From the NCBI RefSeq assembly GCF_010731755.1, contig NZ_AP022589.1, forward strand, positions 372,001-436,000: a DNA stretch of 64,000 nt. Direction: 5' to 3'. Below are positions 52,227 through 61,300 of this stretch, one piece after another (within the stretch, counting starts at the first letter, position 1; the number at the start of each line of letters is the position of its first letter). The notes below the pieces were generated by a model. That model had not been told where the DNA came from. It did no database searches and saw only the letters and a list, made by a program, of their open reading frames with translations. The translations under genes and the position numbers were made by a program. The stretch is from Mycolicibacter minnesotensis (GTDB lineage Bacteria > Actinomycetota > Actinomycetes > Mycobacteriales > Mycobacteriaceae).

Positions 52227-55151
52227 ATGGCTGCCACAGATACTCAGGAAGGCGTTCCGGTCGTTGTGGCCGGCGGCGGGATCGTCGGCGTGACCCTCGC
52301 CCTGCTACTGGCCCGCCGCGGCGTCTCGACCGTGGTACTCGAGCGTGACGAGCAGCCCCGCACACTGCCGCGAGCGCACGCAGTCAACCCCCGCACCATC
52401 GAGATCCTGCGCGAGCTCTCCGTGGATGTCGGCGCGCTGCGTGATATCGCCGCGCCTGCGGAGTTGACCAGTGAGGTCCGATTTGTGACCACCTTGAGCG
52501 GGGTGTGCTTCGGGTCGCTGCCCTACGAAAGACAAGGCGACGGCATCGGCGACCTGGCCGCTACGGGGACGTTGAACATCCCGCAGCCAGACCTGGAGGC
52601 CGTTTTGTTCGATCGCGCTGCCGCCGAACCGCTGATCGATCTGCGCCGCGGCCACGAGTGGGTCTCGGCCCAGCAGGATCGCGATGAGGTCACCAGCACC
52701 GTGCGCGGCCCCGGCGAGTGCTATCGGGTGACCTCGCAGTTCCTGGTGGCCTGCGACGGCGCAGGCAGCACGGTCCGCGCCGAACTGGGTGTGCCGATGT
52801 CGGGGGTTGCCAACATCGCCTCCGCGGTGTCGATGACCTTCGCCGCCGACCTGACCGAGGTGGTGCGTACCCGTCCCGGAGTGCTGAACTGGGTACTGGC
52901 CCCGTCGCTGAAAGGCACCCTGTTGGCCTACCAACCCGAAGGGTTGTGGACCTACAACGTCGCGTTGCCGCCGGGGCGAGTCGATATGTCCGGCTTCACC
53001 CCGGAACTGGCGCTCGGACATATCCGGGCGGCCCTGGGGCCCGGTGCCGAACACGTAGCCGTTGAGGTCATCGCCTCGACCCCGTGGACGCTCAACGCAG
53101 AAGTCGCGCAGCAATATCGGATCGGCAACATCTTTCTGGCCGGCGACGCGGCACACCGATTCCCGCCTACCGGAGGCCTCGGCCTCAACACCGGACTTCA
53201 AGACGTCCACAACCTTGCTTGGAAGCTGGCCGCCGTCTCAGACGGCTGGGCACCGTCGTCGCTGCTGAATACCTACCAGGCCGAACGGCAGCGGGTGGCG
53301 CGGCGCAACGCCGACCAGAGCCTGACCAATCTCGGGGCGATCCGGGCGCTCGACATCTTCAACCCGGTCGCCCAGGACGACGTCAAGGCCGCGGCTTTCA
53401 CGGCCGATCCGGCAAACGCCGAAGTCATCGCGGAGGTGATCGAGCGTCAACGCCCCCACTTCGACTCGGTGGCACTCCAGCTGGGCTTCTCCTATGACCC
53501 GGGCGAGCCCGAGGTCGCCGACGTCACCGATTTCCAGCCCCGCGCGATCGCCGGGCGGAGATTGCCGCACGGCTGGCTCGACGCAGGCGGAGCCCGCACA
53601 GCGGTCCTCGATCTGGTGGATCCCGGGGCCTTCACTGTGTTGCTCCTCGACGCGACCACTGCACCGGCGATCAACTCCCGCTACCCGATCAAGGTGGTGC
53701 GCCTTGACCGTGACGCACCCGACGTCGCCGACTGGATCAAAGCGGTAGAGCTCACCGATACGGCAGCGCTGCTGATTCGCCCCGACGGCCATATCCTGGC
53801 CGTCGCTGCCCAGCCTGCGGAGCTGGCAAGCTTCGAACCGGCAATCGACGTGCTGCTGGACGGCCCCGCATCCGACGATTCGACGCATCGCGATCCGCCT
53901 CCGGAGGGCTTCCGTCGGTATCTCTACCCGCCCAATCACCCGCGGCTGGCCGGTCTCGACCACTACGACGCCGCCGGCTACTCCGACGCCATGTGTCATG
54001 CGCCGCTGCTCGGCGATGCCCTCAAGTGGTGGAAGCACCTGTTCGAGTCCGGCACTTTCACCGGTATCACCAACGACGGCAGCCGCCGCGACGACCTCTA
54101 CCCGGTGGGGGGCCACGAGGACGCCCCCACCGGCGCCGCCCTCACCGCCGCCAACGCGTTGATCGAGGCCGTCTCCGAGACCGACCGCCGACAGCTGGTA
54201 CACCCGGTCAACAGCAAGGTGTGGCGGGCGTGGATGAATCCGGAGTTCTACGTGAACCGGTTCGGGCTACGCCTCGAAGAGCACGATGAAACCGTTCGGG
54301 CTCGTGCCCACGAGCTGATCCGGGCCAGCGTCAGCGCGGAGGGTTACGACCTGATTCGCAGCATCATGGCCACCAACGGCTTTCTCGGCGAGTTGGTCCA
54401 GCTTCCCCGGCTGCTCAACGAAAACAGCTACAACATCAATATCTTCGGCACCCCTTCGGCCGACGAACCATGGGGCTGGAACCTCTACGGTCACCACCTG
54501 TGCCTCAACTGCCTGTTCATCGGCGACCAGCAGGTGTTCACCCCGATCTTCCTCGGCGCCGAGCCCAATGAGATCGACACCGGCGCCCACGCCGGTACCG
54601 TGCTGTTCACCGAACACCAACTAGGCGGGCTGAACCTGGTGCGATCACTGCCCTCCGAGCTTGCCGCGCAGGCGATTCTGTACCACGCCAAGCGCGATCC
54701 CACGATGCCTGCGGGCCGGGTGCACCCCGCTGACGAGCTTCATCTGGCCGGCATGTTCCAGGACAACCGCGAAATTCCCTATGAAGGCCTGAACCTGGCG
54801 TCCTGCCCGGAGCCTCTCCGCGAAGCCACGCTGGAACTGGTCGAGGTCTTCCTGCGCTACCAGCCCGACGGGCCGCGCAGCGCCCGGCTGGCCAGCGTTC
54901 GTGACTATCTCGACCAGACCTGGTTCTGCTGGATAGGTGGCACCGACGACAGCTCCCCGTTCTACTACCGGATCCAAAGTCCGGTCATCCTGATCGAGTT
55001 CGATCATCACGCGGGCGTCTTCTTGAGTAACAGTGAGCCCGAACGCTTCCACGTCCACACCGTGGTGCGCACACCCAACGGCAACGACTACGGCGCGGAG
55101 CTGGTCTGTCGCCACACCGGAAGCCCCCAGTCACTCGATGGTCCGCAATGA
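52227..55151 (+). CDS. FAD-dependent monooxygenase fused to DUF3500
   Basis: This 974-residue protein has three parts. Residues 1 to about 400 are a PheA/TfdB/MhpA-type FAD monooxygenase with the dinucleotide motif AGGGIVG at 15-21 and the second FAD motif GDAAHRFPPTGGLGLN at about 306-321. Residues about 430-555 look like the thioredoxin-like C-terminal domain of such hydroxylases. Residues about 559-970 match DUF3500, a domain of unknown function: WGWNLYGHHLCLN near 750, FLGAEP, then FYYRIQSP, LIEFDHH and HVHTVVRTPNGNDYG. The reading frame is continuous, with no internal stop or shift. ATG at 52227 follows AAAGGACC. The natural substrate is unknown; an aromatic or enol compound is likely. 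This fusion is not one I recognise. Confidence 0.88.
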   Translation: MAATDTQEGVPVVVAGGGIVGVTLALLLARRGVSTVVLERDEQPRTLPRAHAVNPRTIEILRELSVDVGALRDIAAPAELTSEVRFVTTLSGVCFGSLPYERQGDGIGDLAATGTLNIPQPDLEAVLFDRAAAEPLIDLRRGHEWVSAQQDRDEVTSTVRGPGECYRVTSQFLVACDGAGSTVRAELGVPMSGVANIASAVSMTFAADLTEVVRTRPGVLNWVLAPSLKGTLLAYQPEGLWTYNVALPPGRVDMSGFTPELALGHIRAALGPGAEHVAVEVIASTPWTLNAEVAQQYRIGNIFLAGDAAHRFPPTGGLGLNTGLQDVHNLAWKLAAVSDGWAPSSLLNTYQAERQRVARRNADQSLTNLGAIRALDIFNPVAQDDVKAAAFTADPANAEVIAEVIERQRPHFDSVALQLGFSYDPGEPEVADVTDFQPRAIAGRRLPHGWLDAGGARTAVLDLVDPGAFTVLLLDATTAPAINSRYPIKVVRLDRDAPDVADWIKAVELTDTAALLIRPDGHILAVAAQPAELASFEPAIDVLLDGPASDDSTHRDPPPEGFRRYLYPPNHPRLAGLDHYDAAGYSDAMCHAPLLGDALKWWKHLFESGTFTGITNDGSRRDDLYPVGGHEDAPTGAALTAANALIEAVSETDRRQLVHPVNSKVWRAWMNPEFYVNRFGLRLEEHDETVRARAHELIRASVSAEGYDLIRSIMATNGFLGELVQLPRLLNENSYNINIFGTPSADEPWGWNLYGHHLCLNCLFIGDQQVFTPIFLGAEPNEIDTGAHAGTVLFTEHQLGGLNLVRSLPSELAAQAILYHAKRDPTMPAGRVHPADELHLAGMFQDNREIPYEGLNLASCPEPLREATLELVEVFLRYQPDGPRSARLASVRDYLDQTWFCWIGGTDDSSPFYYRIQSPVILIEFDHHAGVFLSNSEPERFHVHTVVRTPNGNDYGAELVCRHTGSPQSLDGPQ

Positions 55152-55188
55152 CGTCGACCGTGCCGAACACCCACGGAAGGGCACTCTC

Positions 55189-55971
55189 ATGGATCTAGGT
55201 ATCGCCGGCCGCTGGGCAGTAGTGGGAGCCTCCAGTAGGGGTCTGGGGCGCGCCTGCGCCCAAGCCCTTGCCGCCGAAGGGGTCAACGTGGTGATCAACG
55301 GCCGCGACCGTGTGTCGCTGCAGGCCACTGTGGCCGACCTGTCCGGCGCCCATCCCGACGTCGCTGTCCGGGCGGTGGTCGCGGACCTGGCTACGGCGAC
55401 GGGTCGCGCTGAGCTGCTCGACGTCTGTCCCAATCCGGACATCCTGGTAACTAACAACGCAGGGCCGCAACCGGGTTCGCTGCTCGATATCGACGACGCG
55501 GCACTGACCCATGCCCTGGAAGGGCATTTCTTTGCGCCGATCGCTCTGGTCCGGGCCGTGATCGGCGGCATGCGCGAGCGGCGGTTCGGTCGGATCGTCA
55601 ACATCACCTCGGCGATGGTGGCCACCCCCAACCCGCTGATGGCCGCGTCCTCAGGTGCACGTACAGGTCTGACTTCGGTGATGAAGGGTCTGCAGCGCCA
55701 GACGGTTTCCGACAACGTGACGATCAACCAGCTGATGCCGGAGCGGATCGACTCCGGCCGTCAGCAACAGCTGGCGACGTTGGAGGCTGCAGCTCTGGGG
55801 ATCAGTGTGGAGGCTGCCCGGCAACGCCAAGCGGCGTCGATCGCCGCCGGTCGCCTCGGGGAGCCCGCCGAAGTGGGTGCCGCGTGCGCGTTCCTGTGCA
55901 GCGCGCACGCCGGCTACATCTCCGGAGTCAGTCTGCGCCTGGACGGCGGCAGCTATCCGGGACTGCTGTGA
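55189..55971 (+). CDS. atypical short-chain dehydrogenase lacking Tyr/Lys
   Basis: This 260-residue SDR has a normal nucleotide motif (GASSRGLG, residues 13-20), NNAG at 89-92 and a catalytic-position Ser141. Where YxxxK should be it has Ser154 and Arg158 in SSGARTGL. A known atypical SDR group shows the same loss. The fold is thus intact, but the usual proton relay is missing, so it may catalyse a different step or bind ligand only. ATG at 55189 follows GGAAGGGC. It lies 37 bases after the FAD-DUF3500 gene and is surely in its operon. Confidence 0.88.
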   Translation: MDLGIAGRWAVVGASSRGLGRACAQALAAEGVNVVINGRDRVSLQATVADLSGAHPDVAVRAVVADLATATGRAELLDVCPNPDILVTNNAGPQPGSLLDIDDAALTHALEGHFFAPIALVRAVIGGMRERRFGRIVNITSAMVATPNPLMAASSGARTGLTSVMKGLQRQTVSDNVTINQLMPERIDSGRQQQLATLEAAALGISVEAARQRQAASIAAGRLGEPAEVGAACAFLCSAHAGYISGVSLRLDGGSYPGLL

Positions 55972-55981
55972 GACGGGTCGG

Positions 55982-57055
55982 CTAGGCCGTGTCTCCGATG
56001 GTCGCGCTGGCGATCACCTCGTCGCCGTGCGCGTCCGGGCGGTAGCAGGCCAGGGTCTGTCCGCGGGCCACGCCGCGCAACGGCTCACGCAGTTGCACCC
56101 GCAACTCCTCGCCGACCAATTCGGCGACCGCCCCGACAGTCTCACCATGGGCGCGCACCTGTACCTCGCACTCGACTGGGCCAGACCACGGCTGCCCGGC
56201 GGTGAACACCGGTGACCGCCCGATCAGCTCGACCACGTTCAAGTCGGTGGCCGACCCGACCGTGACCGTGCCGGTCGCGGCATCGATACCGGTGACATAA
56301 CGCGGCTGACCATCCGGGCCGGGTCCGGCGATGCCGAGGCCTTTGCGTTGCCCGATGGTGAAACCGTGCACGCCGTCGTGCTGCGCCAACACCGACCCGC
56401 TGCCGTCCACCACAGCTCCGGGCCGTACTCCGATATGGCCACCGAGGAAGGTGCGCGTGTCGCCGGTCGGAATGAAGCAGATGTCGTGACTGTCGGGCTT
56501 GCTCGCCACCGCCAGGCCGCGTTCGGCGGCTTCGGCACGGATCTGCGGCTTGGGGGTGTCCCCGATCGGGAACGCGGCGTGACGAAGCTGTTCGGCGGAC
56601 AACACCGCGAGCACGTAGGACTGGTCCTTGCCGGCGTCCACCGCGCGACGCAGCCGACCATCGGTGAGCCGAGCGTAATGACCGGTGGCCACCATGTCGA
56701 AGCCGAGCGCGAGAGCCCGGGCAGCCAGCGCGGAGAACTTGATCTTCTCGTTGCACCGCATGCAGGGGTTGGGGGTCTCGCCACGTGCGTAGGACTCGAC
56801 GAAGTCGTCGATCACCTCGTCCTTGAACTGCTCGGAGAAGTCCCACACGTAGAACGGGATGCCCAGTACGTCGGCGACCCGGCGGGCGTCGTCGGAGTCC
56901 TCCCGCGAGCAACAGCCCCGCGAACCGGTCCGCAAGGTGCCTGGGTTGCGCGACAGTGCCAGATGCACGCCGACCACGTCATGCCCGGCGTCAACCATGC
57001 GGGCCGCAGCCACCGAGGAATCCACTCCGCCGCTCATCGCGGCGACCACCTTCAT
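55982..57055 (-). CDS. mnmA: tRNA-specific 2-thiouridylase
   Basis: This 357-residue enzyme adds sulfur to uridine 34 of tRNA-Glu, -Gln and -Lys. The PP-loop SGGVDSS near residue 8 activates the base with ATP. The sulfur-relay cysteines are Cys98 (NPCMRCN) and Cys193 (HDICFI). The start overlaps the iscS stop by four bases, so sulfur donor and user are made together. The gene is Rv3024c-like (trmU). Confidence 0.96.
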   Translation of the reverse strand: MKVVAAMSGGVDSSVAAARMVDAGHDVVGVHLALSRNPGTLRTGSRGCCSREDSDDARRVADVLGIPFYVWDFSEQFKDEVIDDFVESYARGETPNPCMRCNEKIKFSALAARALALGFDMVATGHYARLTDGRLRRAVDAGKDQSYVLAVLSAEQLRHAAFPIGDTPKPQIRAEAAERGLAVASKPDSHDICFIPTGDTRTFLGGHIGVRPGAVVDGSGSVLAQHDGVHGFTIGQRKGLGIAGPGPDGQPRYVTGIDAATGTVTVGSATDLNVVELIGRSPVFTAGQPWSGPVECEVQVRAHGETVGAVAELVGEELRVQLREPLRGVARGQTLACYRPDAHGDEVIASATIGDTA

Positions 57056-58236
57056 CGCAACACCCCCGCGGCGGCCAGCATTGCGTGGCGGGCCCGTTCC
57101 ACCGCGCCGGGAAGTACCGACAGCACCGCGTCCACGTCACTGTCCACGCTGGTGTGGCCCAACGACACGCGCAGCGAGCCGCGGGCGGCCACCGGGTCAG
57201 CACCCATGGCAGTCAGCACGTGTGAGGGTTGCGGCACACCGGCGGTGCACGCCGATCCGGTGGAGCACTCGATACCGTTGGCGTCCAACAACATCAGCAG
57301 GGAATCGCCCTCGCAGCCGGCGAAGGTGAAGTGCGCATTACCCGGCAACCGCTGGGTAAGTGACCCGTTGAGGCGAGTGTCTTCGATGCCGGCCAGCACG
57401 CCCTCGACGAGCCGATCGCGCAGCGCCGCAACGCGCGCGGAGGTCTCCGCCAACGAACCCACGGCAATGCTCAGCGCCGTGGCCATCCCGACCGAGCCGG
57501 CGACATCGGGAGTGCCCGAACGGATGTCGCGCTCCTGTCCCCCACCGTGTGTGAGCGGAACACAGGCCACATCGCGACGAATCAGCAGTGCGCCGGTCCC
57601 GCAGGGCCCACCGAATTTGTGGGCGGTCAGGCTCAACGCTGACAGTCCGCTGTCACCGAAATCGACCGGTAGCTGCCCGACGGCCTGTACGGCATCGGAG
57701 TGCACCGGTACCCCGAACTCACCGGCGATCGCGGCCAGTTCGGTGACCGGCAACACCGTGCCGACTTCATTGTTGGCCCACATCGCCGTCACCAGGGCAA
57801 CGTCCTCGGCCCGGCCGCCGTCCAATTCCGCACGCAGCGCATCCGGTGACACTGACCCCTCGGCGTCAGTGGGCAGCCAGGTGATCTCGGCACCCTCGTG
57901 TTCGGCAAGCCAGCCCACCGAATCCAGGACCGCGTGGTGCTCAACCTCGGTGGTGATGATCCGACGGCGCCGGGCGTCGGCGTCGCGGCGGGCCCAGTAG
58001 ATGCCCTTGACCGCCAGGTTGTCGCCGTCGGTGCCGCCCGCGGTGAACACCACTTCCGAGGGGCGTGCACCGAGCTGCGCGGCGATCGACTCCCGGGACT
58101 CCTCCATCCGGCGGCGGGCGGCGCGGCCGGCCGCGTGCAGGGAGGACGCGTTTCCCACTGTGCCCAGCACAGCCGCCATCGCCTCGATGGCTAGCGGGTG
58201 CATCGGGGTGGTGGCAGCGTGATCCAGATAGACCAT
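57052..58236 (-). CDS. iscS: cysteine desulfurase
   Basis: This 394-residue PLP enzyme removes sulfur from cysteine. PLP binds Lys207 (TAHKFGG) and the persulfide forms on Cys330 (STGSACTAG). The start [11 protein letters not shown] fits the family; a longer in-frame reading upstream overlaps other genes and is not used. It supplies sulfur to MnmA next door and to iron-sulfur clusters. The gene is Rv3025c-like. Confidence 0.95.
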   Translation of the reverse strand: MVYLDHAATTPMHPLAIEAMAAVLGTVGNASSLHAAGRAARRRMEESRESIAAQLGARPSEVVFTAGGTDGDNLAVKGIYWARRDADARRRRIITTEVEHHAVLDSVGWLAEHEGAEITWLPTDAEGSVSPDALRAELDGGRAEDVALVTAMWANNEVGTVLPVTELAAIAGEFGVPVHSDAVQAVGQLPVDFGDSGLSALSLTAHKFGGPCGTGALLIRRDVACVPLTHGGGQERDIRSGTPDVAGSVGMATALSIAVGSLAETSARVAALRDRLVEGVLAGIEDTRLNGSLTQRLPGNAHFTFAGCEGDSLLMLLDANGIECSTGSACTAGVPQPSHVLTAMGADPVAARGSLRVSLGHTSVDSDVDAVLSVLPGAVERARHAMLAAAGVLR

Positions 58237-58298
58237 GACCTGCCCAGGATACCGGGCAGCTGCCGAGCGCCCGGCGCAGCGGCGGGCGGCCGCGCAGC

Positions 58299-59117
58299 TC
58301 AACAGGCCACACGCGTCCGCCGGCGCCGCTGCGCCCGTGATCCCGCCGCCGCCTGGCAGCGGGCGGCCAGCTCGCGCCGATCGGTTCCTGGCAGTTGAAG
58401 TGCCGCGACGTGGACCAGCGCGACCGTTCGTCGCGTCGTGATCAGGCGACGCATCGAGGCGAGCAGGGTGTCGTCGCCGACGAAGGCCGGCACGGTCGAC
58501 ACAGCACCGTCGTGGTGGTGGTAGCTCAGTTGCAGCGGCTGTACCGGCCGAGCCGCATCTACGGCAGCCTGGAACATCGCCGGGTAGAACCGTCCGCGGG
58601 CACGCCCACACCAGGTGGTGCCTTCCGGAAACGCCACGACGGTGCGGCCGGCCCGCAACCGGTCCGCGACGGTGTCCACCACGGCCGGCAACCGCCGCAG
58701 ACTGTCCCGCTCGATGGGAATGATTCGCATCATCCGGGCCAGCGTTCCGATACCGGGCCAGCTGATCAGGTCGGCGCGCGCAACAAATGTGCCCGGCGAA
58801 ATCGCGCCGATCACGAACACGTCCAGCCAGGAGACGTGCGGGCTGACCACCAACATGCCGCGCAGGTTGCGGACCGGCCCGCCGGTCGCGGTCACCCGCA
58901 CCCCGAACACGCGCAACACCAGTCGGCAACAACCGCGCTGTAGCCGCACCCGCCCAGGGATCGGCGCCGCCAGCAGCGGCAGCAGCGGTGCCACCAGCAT
59001 CACCAGCGCAAGCCGCAGCCCAACCACACCCGGGAACGGCCGGTCGCCGCCGCTGCGCACGCAGCTGGGCGTACAGACCGCCTGGGGCGTCCAGGCACCC
59101 ACCGCCCTGGGGTTCAC
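58299..59117 (-). CDS. PlsC-type acyltransferase (OlsA-like)
   Basis: This 272-residue, membrane-associated acyltransferase has the H(X4)D motif HVSWLD and the FPEGT motif of the PlsC family, plus a hydrophobic N-terminal segment ([18 protein letters not shown]). It transfers an acyl chain to a lyso-lipid. The GTG start overlaps the end of the OlsB-like gene. Rv3026c has the same place. The paired genes suggest synthesis of an ornithine-type or similar aminolipid, as an inference. The last 20 residues are very Arg-rich. Confidence 0.85.
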   Translation of the reverse strand: MNPRAVGAWTPQAVCTPSCVRSGGDRPFPGVVGLRLALVMLVAPLLPLLAAPIPGRVRLQRGCCRLVLRVFGVRVTATGGPVRNLRGMLVVSPHVSWLDVFVIGAISPGTFVARADLISWPGIGTLARMMRIIPIERDSLRRLPAVVDTVADRLRAGRTVVAFPEGTTWCGRARGRFYPAMFQAAVDAARPVQPLQLSYHHHDGAVSTVPAFVGDDTLLASMRRLITTRRTVALVHVAALQLPGTDRRELAARCQAAAGSRAQRRRRTRVAC

Positions 59118-59980
59118 GCCGGCATCGTGGCGTCGCCGGCTTGCGCGGTCCCCGACACCGCCGATGCCGCGGAGACCGATCGCAGTCGCCGCAGGTAGCG
59201 GGTGTCGGCCTCGCTGCGGCGCAGCAGGGCCGGGAAGTCCCCCACCCCGAAGTCCGGATCGTGGGCGGGGTCACCGCAGACTCGGGCACCCAGCCGCAGG
59301 TAGCCGCGCAGCAGCGGCGGCATGGTGGGGCGTGCCGGCGACGCGATGTCGTCGAGGCTGCGACCGTCGACCTCCACCGGCCGATACGGCGTCACTCGGT
59401 AGTCCGAGGCGTGCCGTCGGCGCACGAAGTCGCGGACCCCGCGGATCTGGCTGCCCGGGGCACCCTCGCCGCGCACCGGCACCGAGACACAGCCGGTGAT
59501 GTAGTCGTACTGGTAGCGGTCCAGATAGGCCAGGATCCCGGCCCACATCAACAGCACAACGGCGCCGTTGCGGTGTCCGGGCCGAACCACTGCGCGCCCC
59601 ATTTCCACCAGCGAGGGCCGCAACGGATCCAGTGCGGTGACGTCGAATTCGCTTGCACTGTAAAGACCTCCGGCAGCGATGGCGCCCGTCGGGGGCAGCA
59701 TCCGGTAGCAGCCGACCAGTTCGCCGGTGGCGTCATCACGCACCATCAGATGGTCGCAGTACTCGTCGAATCGGTCGGCGTCGATGCCTGGGCGGCCGCC
59801 GGTGTCGGTGAGGCAGAACCCCGGCTCGGTACTGAAGACCTGGTACCGCAACCGCTGCGCGGCTTCGATCGTGGCCGGGTCGGTGGACAGCAGTAGCGAG
59901 TAGCGGGGGTTGTCGGTCCCGGACGAGGCGGGAGAGTCGGTGGCGGGCTCGGGGGCGATGAGAACAGAACCAGTGCTCAC
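59114..59980 (-). CDS. GNAT-like acyltransferase (OlsB-like, Rv3027c)
   Basis: This 288-residue protein has the pattern of the OlsB/ornithine acyl-ACP N-acyltransferase and autoinducer-synthase-like family: [14 protein letters not shown] near residue 37, then [45 protein letters not shown] and [11 protein letters not shown] at 59980 ([10 protein letters not shown]) is the best start. With the PlsC gene that overlaps it, it could build an acylated amino-acid lipid. The function in mycobacteria is unproven. Confidence 0.83.
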   Translation of the reverse strand: MSTGSVLIAPEPATDSPASSGTDNPRYSLLLSTDPATIEAAQRLRYQVFSTEPGFCLTDTGGRPGIDADRFDEYCDHLMVRDDATGELVGCYRMLPPTGAIAAGGLYSASEFDVTALDPLRPSLVEMGRAVVRPGHRNGAVVLLMWAGILAYLDRYQYDYITGCVSVPVRGEGAPGSQIRGVRDFVRRRHASDYRVTPYRPVEVDGRSLDDIASPARPTMPPLLRGYLRLGARVCGDPAHDPDFGVGDFPALLRRSEADTRYLRRLRSVSAASAVSGTAQAGDATMPA

Positions 59981-60073
59981 ACTCAGACACGGTCGCGTAG
60001 CCAAGCGGCGACCAGGCAAGCACCGTATGACTTGTCGGTGCACGCTTGGTGACGACTTGTGCTGCAACATCTG

Positions 60074-60139
60074 GCGCTGAGATTGCATCCAGGGTCGTCG
60101 ATTCACGCCGCGTTGCGGCCCTGGATGCAATCTCAGCGC
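60074..60139. repeat. perfect 21-bp inverted repeat, 24-base loop
   Basis: The arms at 60074-60094 (starting GCGCTGAGATTGCATC) and 60119-60139 are exact complements. The element fills most of the 172-base gap between the SDR stop and the start of the OlsB-like gene. No T run follows on either strand, so it is not a classic terminator. It could be a mobile palindromic element. Confidence 0.85.
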
Positions 60140-60152
60140 AGGCCGGACCGGC

Positions 60153-60881
60153 TCAGGCTGCGGCTCCGCCGCCATCGGCATGCAGTGTCGAGCCGGTGAT
60201 GAAGCTGGCCCGCGGCGAAGCGAGGAAGAGCACGGCTTCGGCGATCTCGGCGGCGCGTGCGGTCCGCCGGAGCGGAAGCGCCTGGCCCAGTTCGTCATTG
60301 ACGTCGCCCCACTGTGCGACGACGCCCTCGGTGGCGGTCGGGCCCGGGGCCACGCTGTTGACCCGAACCCCGTGTGGGCCGAACTCAGCGGCCCAGGTGC
60401 GCGTCAGGGATTCCAACGCGGCTTTGGAGGCGCTGTAAGTCGACGCGCCGGGGACACCTTTGTGCGCGACCATGCTGGTGACGTTGACGATGCTGCCCCG
60501 CACACGGCGCAACATGCCCGGCACCAGCCCGGCGACCAGGAAATAGGCACCGCGCACGTTGGTGTCGAACGTCGAGGTGAACGACGCCACGTCCTGTTCC
60601 ACCGTCAGTGCACCGGGGAAGCCGGCGGCGTTGTTCACCACGATGTCCACGGCGTCGCCGCACTGCCTCACCAGAGAGCCCACAGAATCGAGGTCGGCGA
60701 GGTCGGCGGCCACGAATCGCACCGCACCGCCGAGTTCGGCGACGGCGGCGGCGCCACGCTCCCTCGAACGGCCGGTGATGATCACCTCGGCGCCATGGCG
60801 TGCCAGCAGCCGCGCGGATTCCAGCCCGATGCCCGCGGTCCCGCCGGTCACCAGTGCGGTCTGGCCCGCCAGGTCGTTCAT
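60153..60881 (-). CDS. short-chain dehydrogenase/reductase
   Basis: This 242-residue classical SDR has TGGTAGIG (residues 12-19), NNAAG, a catalytic Ser in NVTSMV and an intact YSASK motif. It probably reduces a carbonyl with NAD(P)H. The substrate is unknown. It has no equivalent in M. tuberculosis between Rv3027c and Rv3028c, so it is an accessory gene. The start ATG at 60881 overlaps the end of the remnant upstream by four bases. Confidence 0.88.
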   Translation of the reverse strand: MNDLAGQTALVTGGTAGIGLESARLLARHGAEVIITGRSRERGAAAVAELGGAVRFVAADLADLDSVGSLVRQCGDAVDIVVNNAAGFPGALTVEQDVASFTSTFDTNVRGAYFLVAGLVPGMLRRVRGSIVNVTSMVAHKGVPGASTYSASKAALESLTRTWAAEFGPHGVRVNSVAPGPTATEGVVAQWGDVNDELGQALPLRRTARAAEIAEAVLFLASPRASFITGSTLHADGGGAAA

Positions 60882-61216
60882 CGCGCCGCCGCCTGCCAAT
60901 CGACCAGACGGGTGGGGGCCAGGGTCGCGTCGTCGCCGGTGACCAAGCCGGTGCGACCGATCTGGGTGCCGAAGTAGAGCGCCGACGGATCCACGGTGAT
61001 CGGCAGGGTCTCGCCACGGTCGGCCAACACCAGGGCGGCCAGTTCGGCGAAGGTGAGCTTCTCGGGTCCACCGATATTGACGATCCCGTCAGCGGGCACG
61101 CCTTGAGCGGCACGGGCCACTTCGGCGGCCACCTCGGCGCCGGCGATCGCCTGGATCAGGCCTTCGGGGGCCCGCACCTCACCGTCGGCGATGAGGGAGG
61201 CGACGATACCTCGCAT
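60878..61216 (-). pseudogene. C-terminal remnant of NmrA-type NAD(P)-binding gene
   Basis: This open frame of 112 codons matches only the last third of NmrA-like NAD(P)H-binding reductases: GEVRAPEG, the AEVAAEVARAAQG helix, GIVNIGGPEKLTFAEL and the C-terminal YFGTQIG. The N-terminal Rossmann fold that such proteins need is missing. The sequence before it is the fixB terminator region, so the 5' part has been lost by deletion. The remnant may still be translated through coupling to the SDR gene, but it is unlikely to be an active reductase. Confidence 0.7.
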
Positions 61217-61237
61217 TCGGCGTCGCGGCCCCGCAAA

Positions 61238-61283
61238 GACGTCAAAACCCCCGACACGCTAGGCGTGCGGGGGTTCTGACGTC
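61238..61283 (-). terminator. terminator of fixAB
   Basis: A long hairpin with arms GACGTCA/TGACGTC outside and CCCCCGACACGC/GCGTGCGGGGG inside lies 18 bases after the fixB stop on the minus strand. It separates fixAB from the accessory SDR genes. Confidence 0.85.
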
Positions 61284-61300
61284 TGCTCACACGGACGAAA

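Noticed and set aside
57052-59289. 745-residue iscS with a long N-terminal extension
   Set aside because: The extension overlaps the acyltransferase genes in another frame. The normal [11 protein letters not shown] start at 58236 is present.
60074-60139. simple rho-independent terminator
   Set aside because: There is no T run on either strand and the 24-base loop is too long for a typical terminator, so it is listed only as an inverted repeat.
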